From: Archangium violaceum Cb vi76
GTDB lineage: Bacteria; Myxococcota; Myxococcia; Myxococcales; Myxococcaceae
DNA length: 64,000 nt
NCBI RefSeq assembly: GCF_000733295.1
Contig: NZ_JPMI01000045.1
Span: 79,831-143,830, forward strand
Reading direction: 5' to 3'
Each line of letters starts with the position of its first letter. Position 1 is the first letter of the stretch. This document shows, piece after piece, positions 1-8,701 of this stretch. The notes below the pieces were generated by a model that was given only the letters and a program-made list of their open reading frames with translations, did not search any database and was not told the origin of the DNA. Made by a program: the position numbers and the translations under genes.

Positions 1-38
1 GCGCGAGCGCCAGGCCACTCCCGCTCGCGGGGGACCGA

Positions 39-3000
39 ATGGCGCTGCATCCGACCAACGAGGGAGGCCAGGGCTCGCAGGAGATCCACCGCGGGCGCCG
101 GTACGTCGTGTCCCGGGTATGGACGGGAGAGGGCGTCTCCCTGATCCTCAAGCAGGCCCGGCGGGGCTCCCTCGCCCCCACCAGCGCGGCGATGCTCCAC
201 CACGAGTTCGCGCTGCTGCGGGAGTTGGCGGATGGGAGCGTGACAGGTGTGGTGAGGCCACTGGCCCTGAAGGAGGTGGCCGAGAGCGTCACGCTCGTGC
301 TCGAGGACGCCGGGCCCCGGGATCTACGGGAATGGCTGAAGCGCCACCCGGCCGAGCCCGACACCTTCCTCGAGCTGGCCCTCCAGCTGGTGAAGATCCT
401 CGCGGAGCTCCATCAGCGCCACGTCATCCACCGGGATCTCAACCCCTCCAACATCATCCTCGCCGGGCAGGAGCTCCGCGTGACGCTGATCGACTTCGAC
501 ATCGCCACGAAGGCCGCCGGGCTCGCCGATGCGGCGCGCCTCCTCGGAGAGCTCGAGCTGACGCTGCCCTATATCTCGCCGGAGCAGACGGGGCGGATGG
601 ACCGCCTCGTGGATCACCGCTCGGACCTCTACTCCCTGGGCGCCACGTTCTACGAGATGCTCACGGGTCAGCCGCCGTTCACCTCGCCGGATCCCATGGA
701 GCTCGTGCACGCCCATCTGGCGAGGCCTCCCCTTCCTCCGGTCCACGCCAACTCCAGGATTCCGGAGGCGCTCTCGGAGCTGGTGCTGAAGCTGCTCGCG
801 AAGATGCCCGAGGAGCGCTACCAGAGCGCGGAGTCCCTCCTGGCCGATCTCCAGGAGCTGAGCAGACGGAAGCGGGCCTCGAGAAGACTCAAACCCCTGG
901 AGCTCGGCCGGATGGATCTGTCCCGCCAGCTCCCCCTCCCGGAACGGCTCTACGGACGGGAGCGGGAGCTGGCGGAGCTCGGAGCCACCCTGGAGCGGGT
1001 CCAACGCGGTCCCAGTGAGTGCGTGGTGGTCGTGGGGGGGCCGGGCATCGGTAAATCGTCGCTCGTCCACACGCTGAGCCAGCGCCTCGGGCGCGCGGGC
1101 TGGTTCCTCTCCGGCAAGTGCGACCAGCTCCGGCGCAACGTGCCCTACGCGCCCCTGGTGAACGCCTTCCAGGGGCTGGTGCGCGAGCTGATGAACGAGC
1201 CGGCCCAGCTGCGCAACTCGTGGCGGCACCGGCTGCTGGAAGCCCTGGGGAGCCAGGGCGGCGTCATCCTCGAGGTCCTCCCGCAGTTGGAGCAGCTCCT
1301 CGGCCCCCAGCCGCCCGTGGCGGAGCTCGAGCCGGCCGAGGCCGAGAACCGCTTCCATCTGACCTTCCAGGCGTTCATCCGGGCCATGGCCTCACCCCAG
1401 GCGCCCCTCGTGCTCTTCCTGGATGACCTGCAGTGGGCCGATCCCGCCTCGCTCTCGCTCTTCCAGTGCCTGGCCCGGGACCCGGAGTCCCAGCACGTGC
1501 TGCTCGTGGGCGCCTGCCGGCCCGAGGCCACCGGGCCACAACAGCCCGTCGCCCGCACGCTCGCGGCCATCCGCGAAAGAGGCGCGGCCCTCACGATTCT
1601 CGAGCTGTCTCCGCTGGACCTCGACGCGCTCACGGCCCTCTGCTGCGACACCCTGCGCCGCGGGCCCGGGCAGGTCCAGCCGCTGGCCGGGCTCGTGCAG
1701 CGGAAGACCGCGGGCAATCCCCTCTTCGTCACCCGCTTCCTGCGCTACCTCCACCAGTCCGGCCTGCTGCGCTTCGACGTCGAGCGCGGCACGTGGCAAT
1801 GGGACCTCGCCCGGATGGAGCAGGTGGAGATGACCGAGAACGTGGTCGAGTTGATGATCACGACCATCCGCCGGCTCCCCGAGCGCACCCAGCGCCTCCT
1901 GAAGGTCGCGGCCTGCCTGGGCAACCGGGTGGATCTCCAGTTGCTCGCCACGTTGATGGGCATGTCCGTGGACGAGACGGCCACGGCCCTCTGGAGCACC
2001 CTCCAGGAGGGGCTGCTCGTCCTGGAACGCCCCGGCCTCTACCGTTTCGCGCACGACCGCATCCAACAGGCCGCGTACTCCCTGCTCGAGGAGGGCCAGA
2101 AGAAGCGGATCCACCTCGAGGCGGGACGCCTGCTGCGGAGCACCCGCGAACACGAGCTCGACGCGCGGATCTTCGAGGTGGCCGACCAGCTCGAGCTGGG
2201 CGCGGAGCTGGTGACGGAAGAGACGGAGCGGCTGGAGCTGGCCCGGCTCAACCTCCAGGCCGGCCGCAAGGCCAAGGCCGCCTCGGCGTTCCGGTCCGCG
2301 CTGGGCTACCTGACCCGTGGTCTCGGCTTCCTTCCACCGGGCACCTGGCGGTCGAACCATGAGCTGACCTTTCGTCTTCATCGCGAGGCCGCGGAGTGCG
2401 CCTACCTCACGGGCGATCCGGAGCTCGCCGGGAAGCTCCTCACCTCCGCACTGGGCCAGGCCAGGTCCCGCTTCGAGAAGGCGGAGCTCTACATCCTCCG
2501 GCTGCTCACCTGCCTGGTGAAGCGGGACCACCAGGAGGCACTCCAGTCTGGAAAGGAAGGGCTGCGGTTGTTCGGCGTGGAGCTGCCGGAGAAGCCGGAC
2601 CTCCCCCGGGCCTTCGCGGCCGAGCTGGCGGCGGTGAAGGAGAATCTGCGCGGCCGCTCGTTCGAGGAGCTCCTGGAAGCCCCCCAGATGAAGGAGCCGG
2701 AGCAGCTGGCCTGTGTGCGGATCCTCTCGGAAATCAGCACGGTCACCTTCTTCTTCGATCCCCTCCTGTTCGCCTTCATCAACCTCCGCGTCGTCAACCT
2801 CACCTTGAAACATGGCAACACGGTCTACTCCTCCACCTCGTATGTCATCCATGGCATGCGCCTGGGAGCGCTCCTGGGCGACTACGAGTCCGGCCATGCC
2901 TTCGGCCGCCTGGGAGTGGATCTCTGCCTGCGGTATGACGATCCACGGCAGCGGAGCAGGACGATCCTCACGTTCGCGGTGAGCGTGAATCATTGGAGGG

Positions 3001-5762
3001 CCCCCCTCCGGACGGCCCTGCCCCTCTACCGTGAGGCCATCACCGCCGGGCTGGCGAGCGGCGATCTCCAGTTCGCCGGCTTCACCATCCCGGTGCAGGT
3101 GCACACGTTGTTCTCGATGGGGACGGCGTTCTCCCTCGTGCTCTCCGAGCTCGAGAGCGGCCTCACCTTCCTCGACAAGAGCAGTGTCCATCGGCTGGTC
3201 GACTCACTGCGCTGTCTTCGCCAGGCCCTCCGGTGCCTGCAGGACCAGACACGAGAGCGGGCCCGCTTCGAGGATGACGCGTTCGACGAGGCGGACTTCC
3301 TCGCCTCGAACCAGCGCATCGGCGCGACGATCACCCTGTACAGGATCCTGCGCCTCCAGGTGTCCTATCTGCTGGGCGACCTCGAGGACGCCCGGGAGAT
3401 GTCCCGGGAGGCGGCGACGAGCCTCGACACCATGCCGGGCTGGTTCTTCGTCGCCGAGCACAATGTCTACACCTCGCTGGTCCTGGCGGCGTCCTGCACC
3501 ACGGCCACGTCCGAGGAGCGGGCCCACCTGCTCGCGGGGATCGCCGCCCACCAGCACCAGCTCGGCCTCTGGGCGGAGAACTGCCCGGAGAACTTCCGCC
3601 ACAAGTACGAGCTGATCAACGCCGAGGTCGCGCGTATCGAGGGACGGCACGTGGAGGCCCTGCGGCTCTACGACAGCGCCATCGAGGGAGCCCATCGGGA
3701 GGGGTTCGTCCAGGACGAGGCCCTGGCCCAGGAGTTGGCGGGCCGCTACTTCCGGACGGCCGGCGGAAAACGGCTCGCCCACGTCTATTTGAGGGCAGCC
3801 ATCGAGGGCTATGCCCGCTGGGGCGCGCAGGCCAAGGTGTCCGCCCTGCAGGAGGAGTTCCCGGACCTGGAGTCCACCGAGCCGGTGGCCTGGAAGACCC
3901 CGGAGCGCCCCGCGGCGGGTGGCACCGTGGGGGGCGCGAGCCTCGACATGCTCAGCATCCTGAAGGCCGCGGACAGCCTGGTGAGCGAGGTGGTGTTGGA
4001 CCGCCTGCTCGACAAGCTCATGGCGGTGTGCCTGGAGGCGGCGGGAGCTCAACGCGGAGCGCTCGTCCTCGGGGAGAAGGACACCTTGATGGTGCGAGCC
4101 CTGGGCGCGGTCTCCGAACCCGTCGCGCTGGGACGCACCCCCTTGAAGGAGTCGGATCAGGTCCCCATCACGCTCATCGAGTACGCCTGCCACACGGGCG
4201 AATCCCTCGTCCTGGCCCATGCCGCCCGGCAGGGCGCGTTCGTCTCCGATCCCTATGTGGCCCGGCACGCCCTCAAGTCGGCCCTGGCCGTGCCCATCCA
4301 ACGGCCCCCGAAGACGATTGGCGTGCTCTACCTGGAGAACAACCTCGCCACCCGGGCCTTCACCCCGGAGCGGGTCCGCGTGCTGCGGCTCCTGTCCTCG
4401 CAGATCGCCATCTCGCTGGAGAACAGCCAGTTGTTCGAACGGCTGCGCATCGAGGTCGAGGAGCGCAGACGGGCGGAGCAGGCCGTCCGCTTCATCGCCG
4501 AGTGGAGCCTGACGTTGTCGGAGTCCCTGGACTTCGAGACGACGCTGACCAAGGTGGCCCGCTCGGTGGTGCCCTACCTGGCCGACTGGTGCGTGGTGGA
4601 TGTCATCGAGAAGGACGGGAGGATCCGTCCGGTGACGATGGCGCACGTGGACCCCGCGAAGGAAGTCATCCTGCGCGAGCTCAACCGGGAATATCCCCAC
4701 AACTGGATGACGCCCGAGCCGCTCGTCCGCGTGCTGAGGACGGGGCAGTCCGTGCTCTTCTCGGAGCTCGACGACGCGCGGCTGCGAAGGAACAACCCCG
4801 CTCGCGAGGAGCACTTCTTCGAGCTGCTCCACGCCGTCGCGGTCCGGACGGGCATCATCGTTCCGCTCATCGCCCGCGGAAAGACGCTCGGCGCCATCAT
4901 GTTCGCCTCGGCGGCGCCGGGACGCAGGTACACGGAGGCGGAGCTGCACCTGGCTGAAGAGCTGGCACGCCGGGCCGCCGTCTGCATCGACAACGCCCGG
5001 CTGTACGGCGAGTCCCAGGACTCCATCCAACTGCGCGACAACTTCCTGTCCGTCGCCGCGCATGAGCTCTACACCCCCATCACCGCGCTGCGCCTCTCCG
5101 TGCAGGGGCTCCTGCGGCGCTGCGGCTCCGAGCTGCCGGAACCCCTGACCCGGGGCATCCGGAGCGCCGAGGCCCAGACGCGCAAGCTGGCGAAGTTGAT
5201 CGAGGAGCTGCTCGACGTCACGCGCATCCAGTCCGGACGCATCCACCTGCGTCTGGAGCAGGTGGCGCTGGCGGACGTGGTGCAGGACGTCATCGAGCGC
5301 ATGGGGGAGACGATCTCCCGGGCGAACTGCCCCCTGTCCCTGCATTTTCACGGGGGCGTGGTGGGCCGGTGGGATCGCATCCGGCTGGAACAGGTGGCCA
5401 CCAACCTGCTGTCCAATGCCCTCAAGTTCGGTGCCGGCAAGCCCATCGACATCACGCTCTCCCAGGAGGGAGACGTGGCGCGGCTCCAGGTCAGCGACCA
5501 GGGCATCGGCATCGAACCCGACCGCCTGCCGCATGTGTTCGAGCGGTTCGAGCGGGCGGTCTCGGTGGAGAACTACGGGGGACTCGGGCTGGGGCTCCAC
5601 ATCGTGCGGGAGATCGTCTCCGCGCTCGGAGGCACGGTGAGGGCGGACAGCCATCCGGGAAAAGGCACCACCCTGACGGTGGAGCTGCCCTGCGCCGGGC
5701 CGCCCACCACCGGAACGGAGCACCGGGAATCCCAGGACATGGCTTCCGCCCCGAGTCATTAG
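39..5762 (+). CDS. Hybrid Ser/Thr kinase - AAA ATPase - GAF - histidine kinase
   Basis: A 1,907-residue cytoplasmic signalling protein joining two kinase types. Seen: an N-terminal protein-kinase fold (about 20-275) with catalytic loop HRDLNPSN near 130 and the SPEQTGRM segment typical of this family; a STAND/AAA ATPase module with Walker A GGPGIGKSS (Lys about 339) and Walker B FLDDLQWAD (about 462); a long helical TPR-like middle (about 700-1290); two GAF-like domains (about 1315-1465 and 1490-1655); a HisKA box AAHELYTP (His about 1675); and a HATPase domain with N-box NLLSNALKFG and G-box GLGLGLH. There are no membrane segments. The magnesium motif reads DFD (152-154) instead of DFG, so Ser/Thr kinase activity may be altered. 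The start follows GGGGGA. This fusion type is known from myxobacteria and cyanobacteria; the signal sensed is unknown. No cognate regulator lies beside it. Confidence 0.93.
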   Translation: MALHPTNEGGQGSQEIHRGRRYVVSRVWTGEGVSLILKQARRGSLAPTSAAMLHHEFALLRELADGSVTGVVRPLALKEVAESVTLVLEDAGPRDLREWLKRHPAEPDTFLELALQLVKILAELHQRHVIHRDLNPSNIILAGQELRVTLIDFDIATKAAGLADAARLLGELELTLPYISPEQTGRMDRLVDHRSDLYSLGATFYEMLTGQPPFTSPDPMELVHAHLARPPLPPVHANSRIPEALSELVLKLLAKMPEERYQSAESLLADLQELSRRKRASRRLKPLELGRMDLSRQLPLPERLYGRERELAELGATLERVQRGPSECVVVVGGPGIGKSSLVHTLSQRLGRAGWFLSGKCDQLRRNVPYAPLVNAFQGLVRELMNEPAQLRNSWRHRLLEALGSQGGVILEVLPQLEQLLGPQPPVAELEPAEAENRFHLTFQAFIRAMASPQAPLVLFLDDLQWADPASLSLFQCLARDPESQHVLLVGACRPEATGPQQPVARTLAAIRERGAALTILELSPLDLDALTALCCDTLRRGPGQVQPLAGLVQRKTAGNPLFVTRFLRYLHQSGLLRFDVERGTWQWDLARMEQVEMTENVVELMITTIRRLPERTQRLLKVAACLGNRVDLQLLATLMGMSVDETATALWSTLQEGLLVLERPGLYRFAHDRIQQAAYSLLEEGQKKRIHLEAGRLLRSTREHELDARIFEVADQLELGAELVTEETERLELARLNLQAGRKAKAASAFRSALGYLTRGLGFLPPGTWRSNHELTFRLHREAAECAYLTGDPELAGKLLTSALGQARSRFEKAELYILRLLTCLVKRDHQEALQSGKEGLRLFGVELPEKPDLPRAFAAELAAVKENLRGRSFEELLEAPQMKEPEQLACVRILSEISTVTFFFDPLLFAFINLRVVNLTLKHGNTVYSSTSYVIHGMRLGALLGDYESGHAFGRLGVDLCLRYDDPRQRSRTILTFAVSVNHWRAPLRTALPLYREAITAGLASGDLQFAGFTIPVQVHTLFSMGTAFSLVLSELESGLTFLDKSSVHRLVDSLRCLRQALRCLQDQTRERARFEDDAFDEADFLASNQRIGATITLYRILRLQVSYLLGDLEDAREMSREAATSLDTMPGWFFVAEHNVYTSLVLAASCTTATSEERAHLLAGIAAHQHQLGLWAENCPENFRHKYELINAEVARIEGRHVEALRLYDSAIEGAHREGFVQDEALAQELAGRYFRTAGGKRLAHVYLRAAIEGYARWGAQAKVSALQEEFPDLESTEPVAWKTPERPAAGGTVGGASLDMLSILKAADSLVSEVVLDRLLDKLMAVCLEAAGAQRGALVLGEKDTLMVRALGAVSEPVALGRTPLKESDQVPITLIEYACHTGESLVLAHAARQGAFVSDPYVARHALKSALAVPIQRPPKTIGVLYLENNLATRAFTPERVRVLRLLSSQIAISLENSQLFERLRIEVEERRRAEQAVRFIAEWSLTLSESLDFETTLTKVARSVVPYLADWCVVDVIEKDGRIRPVTMAHVDPAKEVILRELNREYPHNWMTPEPLVRVLRTGQSVLFSELDDARLRRNNPAREEHFFELLHAVAVRTGIIVPLIARGKTLGAIMFASAAPGRRYTEAELHLAEELARRAAVCIDNARLYGESQDSIQLRDNFLSVAAHELYTPITALRLSVQGLLRRCGSELPEPLTRGIRSAEAQTRKLAKLIEELLDVTRIQSGRIHLRLEQVALADVVQDVIERMGETISRANCPLSLHFHGGVVGRWDRIRLEQVATNLLSNALKFGAGKPIDITLSQEGDVARLQVSDQGIGIEPDRLPHVFERFERAVSVENYGGLGLGLHIVREIVSALGGTVRADSHPGKGTTLTVELPCAGPPTTGTEHRESQDMASAPSH

Positions 5763-6337
5763 CATTACAGTTATACTTTGAGCCGATAATTACTGCTGCG
5801 CAAGCCGGATGAAGGCCGAGCGAACCTGACGGTGAAGCTCTTCGACTGAATCAGGGAGTGCATTGCGCATGTCGGCCGTCACCTAGCTGTTGCAGCCTTC
5901 CTCGGGATTGAGTTCCGGCGAAAGGAATAGGGCGTGCTCAATCGCATCACATCCGCCGGCCCGGCACTCGATCTACCTGGGGAAAAGTGCCACATGCTCA
6001 AAGACATGGCCATGATCGCCGCCGGCCTCTCGCAACACGGACGATGCGCTGATGCATCATGCCCAGCCCCCATCTCGGATGCGCTGACGGCATCCCGGCG
6101 CCTACCCTCAACTGAAATGGTGTGGCGAACCAGCGTTGCATTCCCCGGGCTGCGGTGGAATCCGCGAGGACTCCCTGAGGAAGCGGGTGTAGAACAGGCT
6201 CTTCTTGACTCCTGGCAGCACTACACAGTTTCCGGGCGCGGGGACCAAGCTTGGCTGACACCCAGCGAAGAGCGGAGGGTTGGCGTCTTTCGTCGTGTCG
6301 CGGCGAGCGACCATGAATTCAGATCGCTCGCTCCGGG
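5763..6337. other. Gene-poor stretch with possible transposon debris
   Basis: I see no convincing intact gene in these 575 bases. On the minus strand, 5790-5880 reads a short stop-terminated peptide ending RSAFIRLAQQ, preceded by PDSVEELHRQV. That resembles the C-terminal tail of IS630-like transposases, but no catalytic motif survives around it. Base composition is less GC-rich than the flanks and open frames are short and overlapping. It is best read as decayed mobile DNA between the hybrid kinase and the following minus-strand genes. The identity of the debris is an inference from one short peptide. Confidence 0.3.
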
Positions 6338-6904
6338 TCAGACTGGCTCCTTTTCGTCGTCGGTATCATCAACCGCAGTCAGCAGTTCGAGGAGACGTTT
6401 CCGTGCACGGCAGAATGCCCTGTGCATATTCGGGTGCCACCTCGGGAGCACTTCTCCACGCTCCGCGGCTTCCAACCGGCGCTGAAATTCACGCAGGGCG
6501 GCGTTCTCCTGAGGAGTGAGACAGTCGGTGTACCTCTTCATGAGACACAACAACTGCTCGTCGAGAATCTTGCGAAGCTGGCGCTCGGTGTTGGCGAGCT
6601 CTTCGACTCTGGCTTCTTCGAGGAGAAGCGGGGTGATCCGCTCCACCCAGCTTGCATGACGCATGCGGTTACCCGCACGCCCTCCCGCGAAATGTTTGGC
6701 GACGGTCTTCGCCCAGGTGCGAAAGCACCTCACACGCAGAGGGTCGACCATCCATTGCTCATAGAGCACGAGGCGAACATCTGCGAGGAAGTCCTCGTCC
6801 ATGCGCCACAAGCGCATGATGCCTTTGATGCTGCGCTCCGCACCACTGGCGTTGAAGATTTCCAAGAATTCGTGCCACCGGCTCGTATCTGGAGCACCAT
6901 TCAT
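6338..6904 (-). CDS. Unrecognised helical protein, weakly sigma-factor-like
   Basis: 188 residues from the first ATG, with no signal peptide or membrane segment. The C-terminal part (LTPQENAALREFQRRLE, then HPNMHRAFCRARKRLLELL) has the look of a sigma region 4 or other helix-turn-helix helical pair, but no clear sigma-70 region 2 is visible, so the function is not assigned. The same frame stays open upstream for about 33 codons (to roughly 7003) and reads plausible protein (FLLLVFNRFISRAC), yet no ATG, GTG or TTG start with a ribosome site is present there. Either the annotated ATG (weak AGGG upstream) is the start or the gene has lost its true 5' end. It lies downstream of the TPR-like gene on the same strand. 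Confidence 0.5.
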   Translation of the reverse strand: MNGAPDTSRWHEFLEIFNASGAERSIKGIMRLWRMDEDFLADVRLVLYEQWMVDPLRVRCFRTWAKTVAKHFAGGRAGNRMRHASWVERITPLLLEEARVEELANTERQLRKILDEQLLCLMKRYTDCLTPQENAALREFQRRLEAAERGEVLPRWHPNMHRAFCRARKRLLELLTAVDDTDDEKEPV

Positions 6905-7134
6905 GACGCATGCCCTAGAGATGAAGCGATTGAAGACCAGGAGGAGGAACTCACGCCGAGCATCCCCGGGAAACTCCTGATGACTCCTATGGCAAACTCA
7001 ACCCAGCAGCCATCGAGAAGTCCCGGGAAAAGGATCAGGTTCACGCCGAACTGCTCAGGATGAGCGCAGACTCGGACTAGGTATTCGGAATGTGATTCAT
7101 GACCACCTCCGCTTGGTGTCGTGCAGCAACTGGT

Positions 7135-7917
7135 TCAGTTTAAGGACGCCTTCTTGATGTTCTTGAGGTGCTCGCCGACCAGGGGCAGGTCCACTGATCT
7201 CGAGGCTTTTTGAAGCTGCTCTTGGGTGCACAGTTCAAAATCGAAATCCAGTGGCAGGAGCTGCTCCGAAAGAGCCATCTCAGGCCCGTGCGCCACGCCT
7301 GAAGCTTCGAGCGCTTCCTGCGCTTCGAGCAGCTTGTCCTCGAGCCTGCTGACAAAAGCCTCGGAGCACACGAATTCTTCCAAGTCTGGATCTCCAAGGA
7401 GAGCCCACACCACCGCTGGATGTTTCGCGAGATCGTTGAAGGCCTGTTCGAAGATGATGCAGAACCGCGCGAGCTGCTCGTAATCCCCGAGACGTCCCAC
7501 GGCAGCTGCCGCAATCAGCCAGGGACTGACGACCGTGGGGTCGAACCGCATGGCACGGACGGCCAGGAGGAAGGAGAGTTCATACTGGTTTTGCCTGAAG
7601 TAGCCAACAGCCAGGTTGGCGAGGGCAGCGCAGCGGTCCGTTCCATGCCGTGCAATGAGGAAGAGCCTGCGCAGGAGCCTCTCGCTCTCCTTGTATTTCT
7701 TGAGGTGCTGATAGGTGATCGCCACCAGCTTGAGCGTGATGTGATCGTTCTCCCATCCAGCCTGCGCCTGGAGCTGCTCCAGGGTTCCGGGTGTGGCGCG
7801 CTTGCCGAGCGTCGAACGCACGAACTCGCGCAATCGGGCATTCTTCGCGTCACTCGCAGGGAGCATGTAGATGTTCAGCTCCATTGGATCCCTCCTCCGT
7901 TCCTTGTGCTTAGGCAT
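7135..7917 (-). CDS. TPR-like hypothetical protein
   Basis: About 260 residues if it starts at the ATG at 7917, or 249 from the in-frame ATG at 7884. Both starts have strong ribosome sites (GGGAGG before 7917; GGAGGAG before 7884), and I list the longer form. The protein is soluble and mostly helical. The stretch LVAITYQHLKKYKESERLL followed by ALANLAVGYFRQNQYELSF has the spacing and small/aromatic pattern of tetratricopeptide repeats, which usually mediate protein-protein contacts. No enzyme motif is visible. It sits between a small basic protein gene upstream and the sigma-like gene downstream on the same strand; whether they form an operon is unclear because the gaps are 140 and 230 bases. 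Confidence 0.65.
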   Translation of the reverse strand: MPKHKERRRDPMELNIYMLPASDAKNARLREFVRSTLGKRATPGTLEQLQAQAGWENDHITLKLVAITYQHLKKYKESERLLRRLFLIARHGTDRCAALANLAVGYFRQNQYELSFLLAVRAMRFDPTVVSPWLIAAAAVGRLGDYEQLARFCIIFEQAFNDLAKHPAVVWALLGDPDLEEFVCSEAFVSRLEDKLLEAQEALEASGVAHGPEMALSEQLLPLDFDFELCTQEQLQKASRSVDLPLVGEHLKNIKKASLN

Positions 7918-8057
7918 ATTGAGCCTCCCTTCACAGTAGATGGAGCAACCAACGCGCTCGACTCGGACATCCACTCCTTCCGCCCGAAAATTCGTGAGGA
8001 AGTACGGCACCTTGGAGCTCCAGGGTACCGAGTGTTGGAATGTGAATTTCGGGTGGA

Positions 8058-8312
8058 TTAACGGCCGCTCCCGTTCGGAGCCGCTGACGCCTCGTGGTGA
8101 ATGGCGCATCCGCCACCGCCGTTCACCGTAAACGACGTCATGGCCAGGAAGGACAACAAGAGCGCGAGCACATGCTCAGCCGCCGTGCTCCGCCCGCCCC
8201 AGTGCCGGGGCTTGTTGTTCTTCCTGGCCGACGCGTTCTTCCTGGCCGACGCGTTCTTCCGAGTCGACCTCTGTAGCTTGACCTTGCCCATCGTCCTCTT
8301 GATCTTGCGCAT
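8058..8312 (-). CDS. Small basic protein with one hydrophobic segment
   Basis: 84 residues. The first 35 residues are very basic and contain a duplicated KNASAR unit encoded by an 18-bp tandem repeat. One hydrophobic stretch follows (HVLALLLSFLAMTSFTV), then a glycine-rich tail. The ATG at 8312 is preceded by GAGGGGAG at suitable spacing, and third codon positions are GC-rich, both favouring real coding. It may be a small membrane protein with a positively charged cytoplasmic end. No homologous family is recognised, and it could still be a chance reading frame. Confidence 0.45.
   Translation of the reverse strand: MRKIKRTMGKVKLQRSTRKNASARKNASARKNNKPRHWGGRSTAAEHVLALLLSFLAMTSFTVNGGGGCAIHHEASAAPNGSGR
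8217..8260. repeat. 18-bp tandem repeat (2.4 copies)
   Basis: The unit gttcttcctggccgacgc occurs at 8217-8234 and 8235-8252, followed by eight further matching bases. On the minus strand it encodes the duplicated KNASAR block of the small basic protein. The length is a multiple of three, so gain or loss of a unit would keep the frame. Confidence 0.9.
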
Positions 8313-8513
8313 TGCAGCTCCCCTCGTGGCCTCTACTCAGGAGGAGGGCCATGGCAGTGCAGCACAGACATTCCCTCGGCGCTGAAACCGGAGAGACAGC
8401 GGGGGATGGTGCGGAAGACGCTGTGGAATGAGGGAAGTGTCGCGCACCCGGCAGTCAACTCCTTCCCGGGGCGCGTCGTCCGAGGTCGGATGCTCCCCAT
8501 TCAAGGAGGCGCC

Positions 8514-8669
8514 ATGCCCCATCAGAGTACCCGTCCGGCGGACGACGTGCTGAGGGGGCTTGAGGACCACCACTTTCAAGGACAGGTAGGGGATACACTA
8601 CCCAGCGGAGCAGGCGAGAAGGCCGGGGAGCAGCACTGGGCTACTGCCAAGGGCATCTTTCAGGGACTA
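8514..8669 (+). pseudogene. Possible small gene interrupted by the IS element
   Basis: An ATG at 8514 follows a textbook AAGGAGG site and opens a frame beginning MPHQSTRPADDVLRG that runs to the insertion junction at 8669, after which it picks up a stop inside the IS (8697-8699). Removing the IS and one copy of the TA duplication would join the frame at codon CTA to bases from 9879 on, which are antisense to the caspase-like gene. The original 3' end is therefore uncertain. GC3 is lower than in neighbouring genes. No family is recognised. Confidence 0.3.
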
Positions 8670-8701
8670 GTGGAGTGTCCGCGAAGTTTTTGGACATAGT
8701 C
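8670..8701. repeat. IS630 left terminal inverted repeat
   Basis: 32 bases that match the reverse complement of 9845-9876 exactly. The TA at 8668-8669 is the left copy of the target duplication. Confidence 0.93.

Noticed and set aside
3204..5765. Minus-strand open frame of 853 codons opposite the hybrid kinase
   Set aside because: Antisense shadow; the plus strand has GAF and histidine kinase motifs throughout.
8337..8579. Minus-strand frame of 80 codons left of the IS
   Set aside because: No ribosome site, no family, and it overlaps the better-supported start at 8514 on the other strand.
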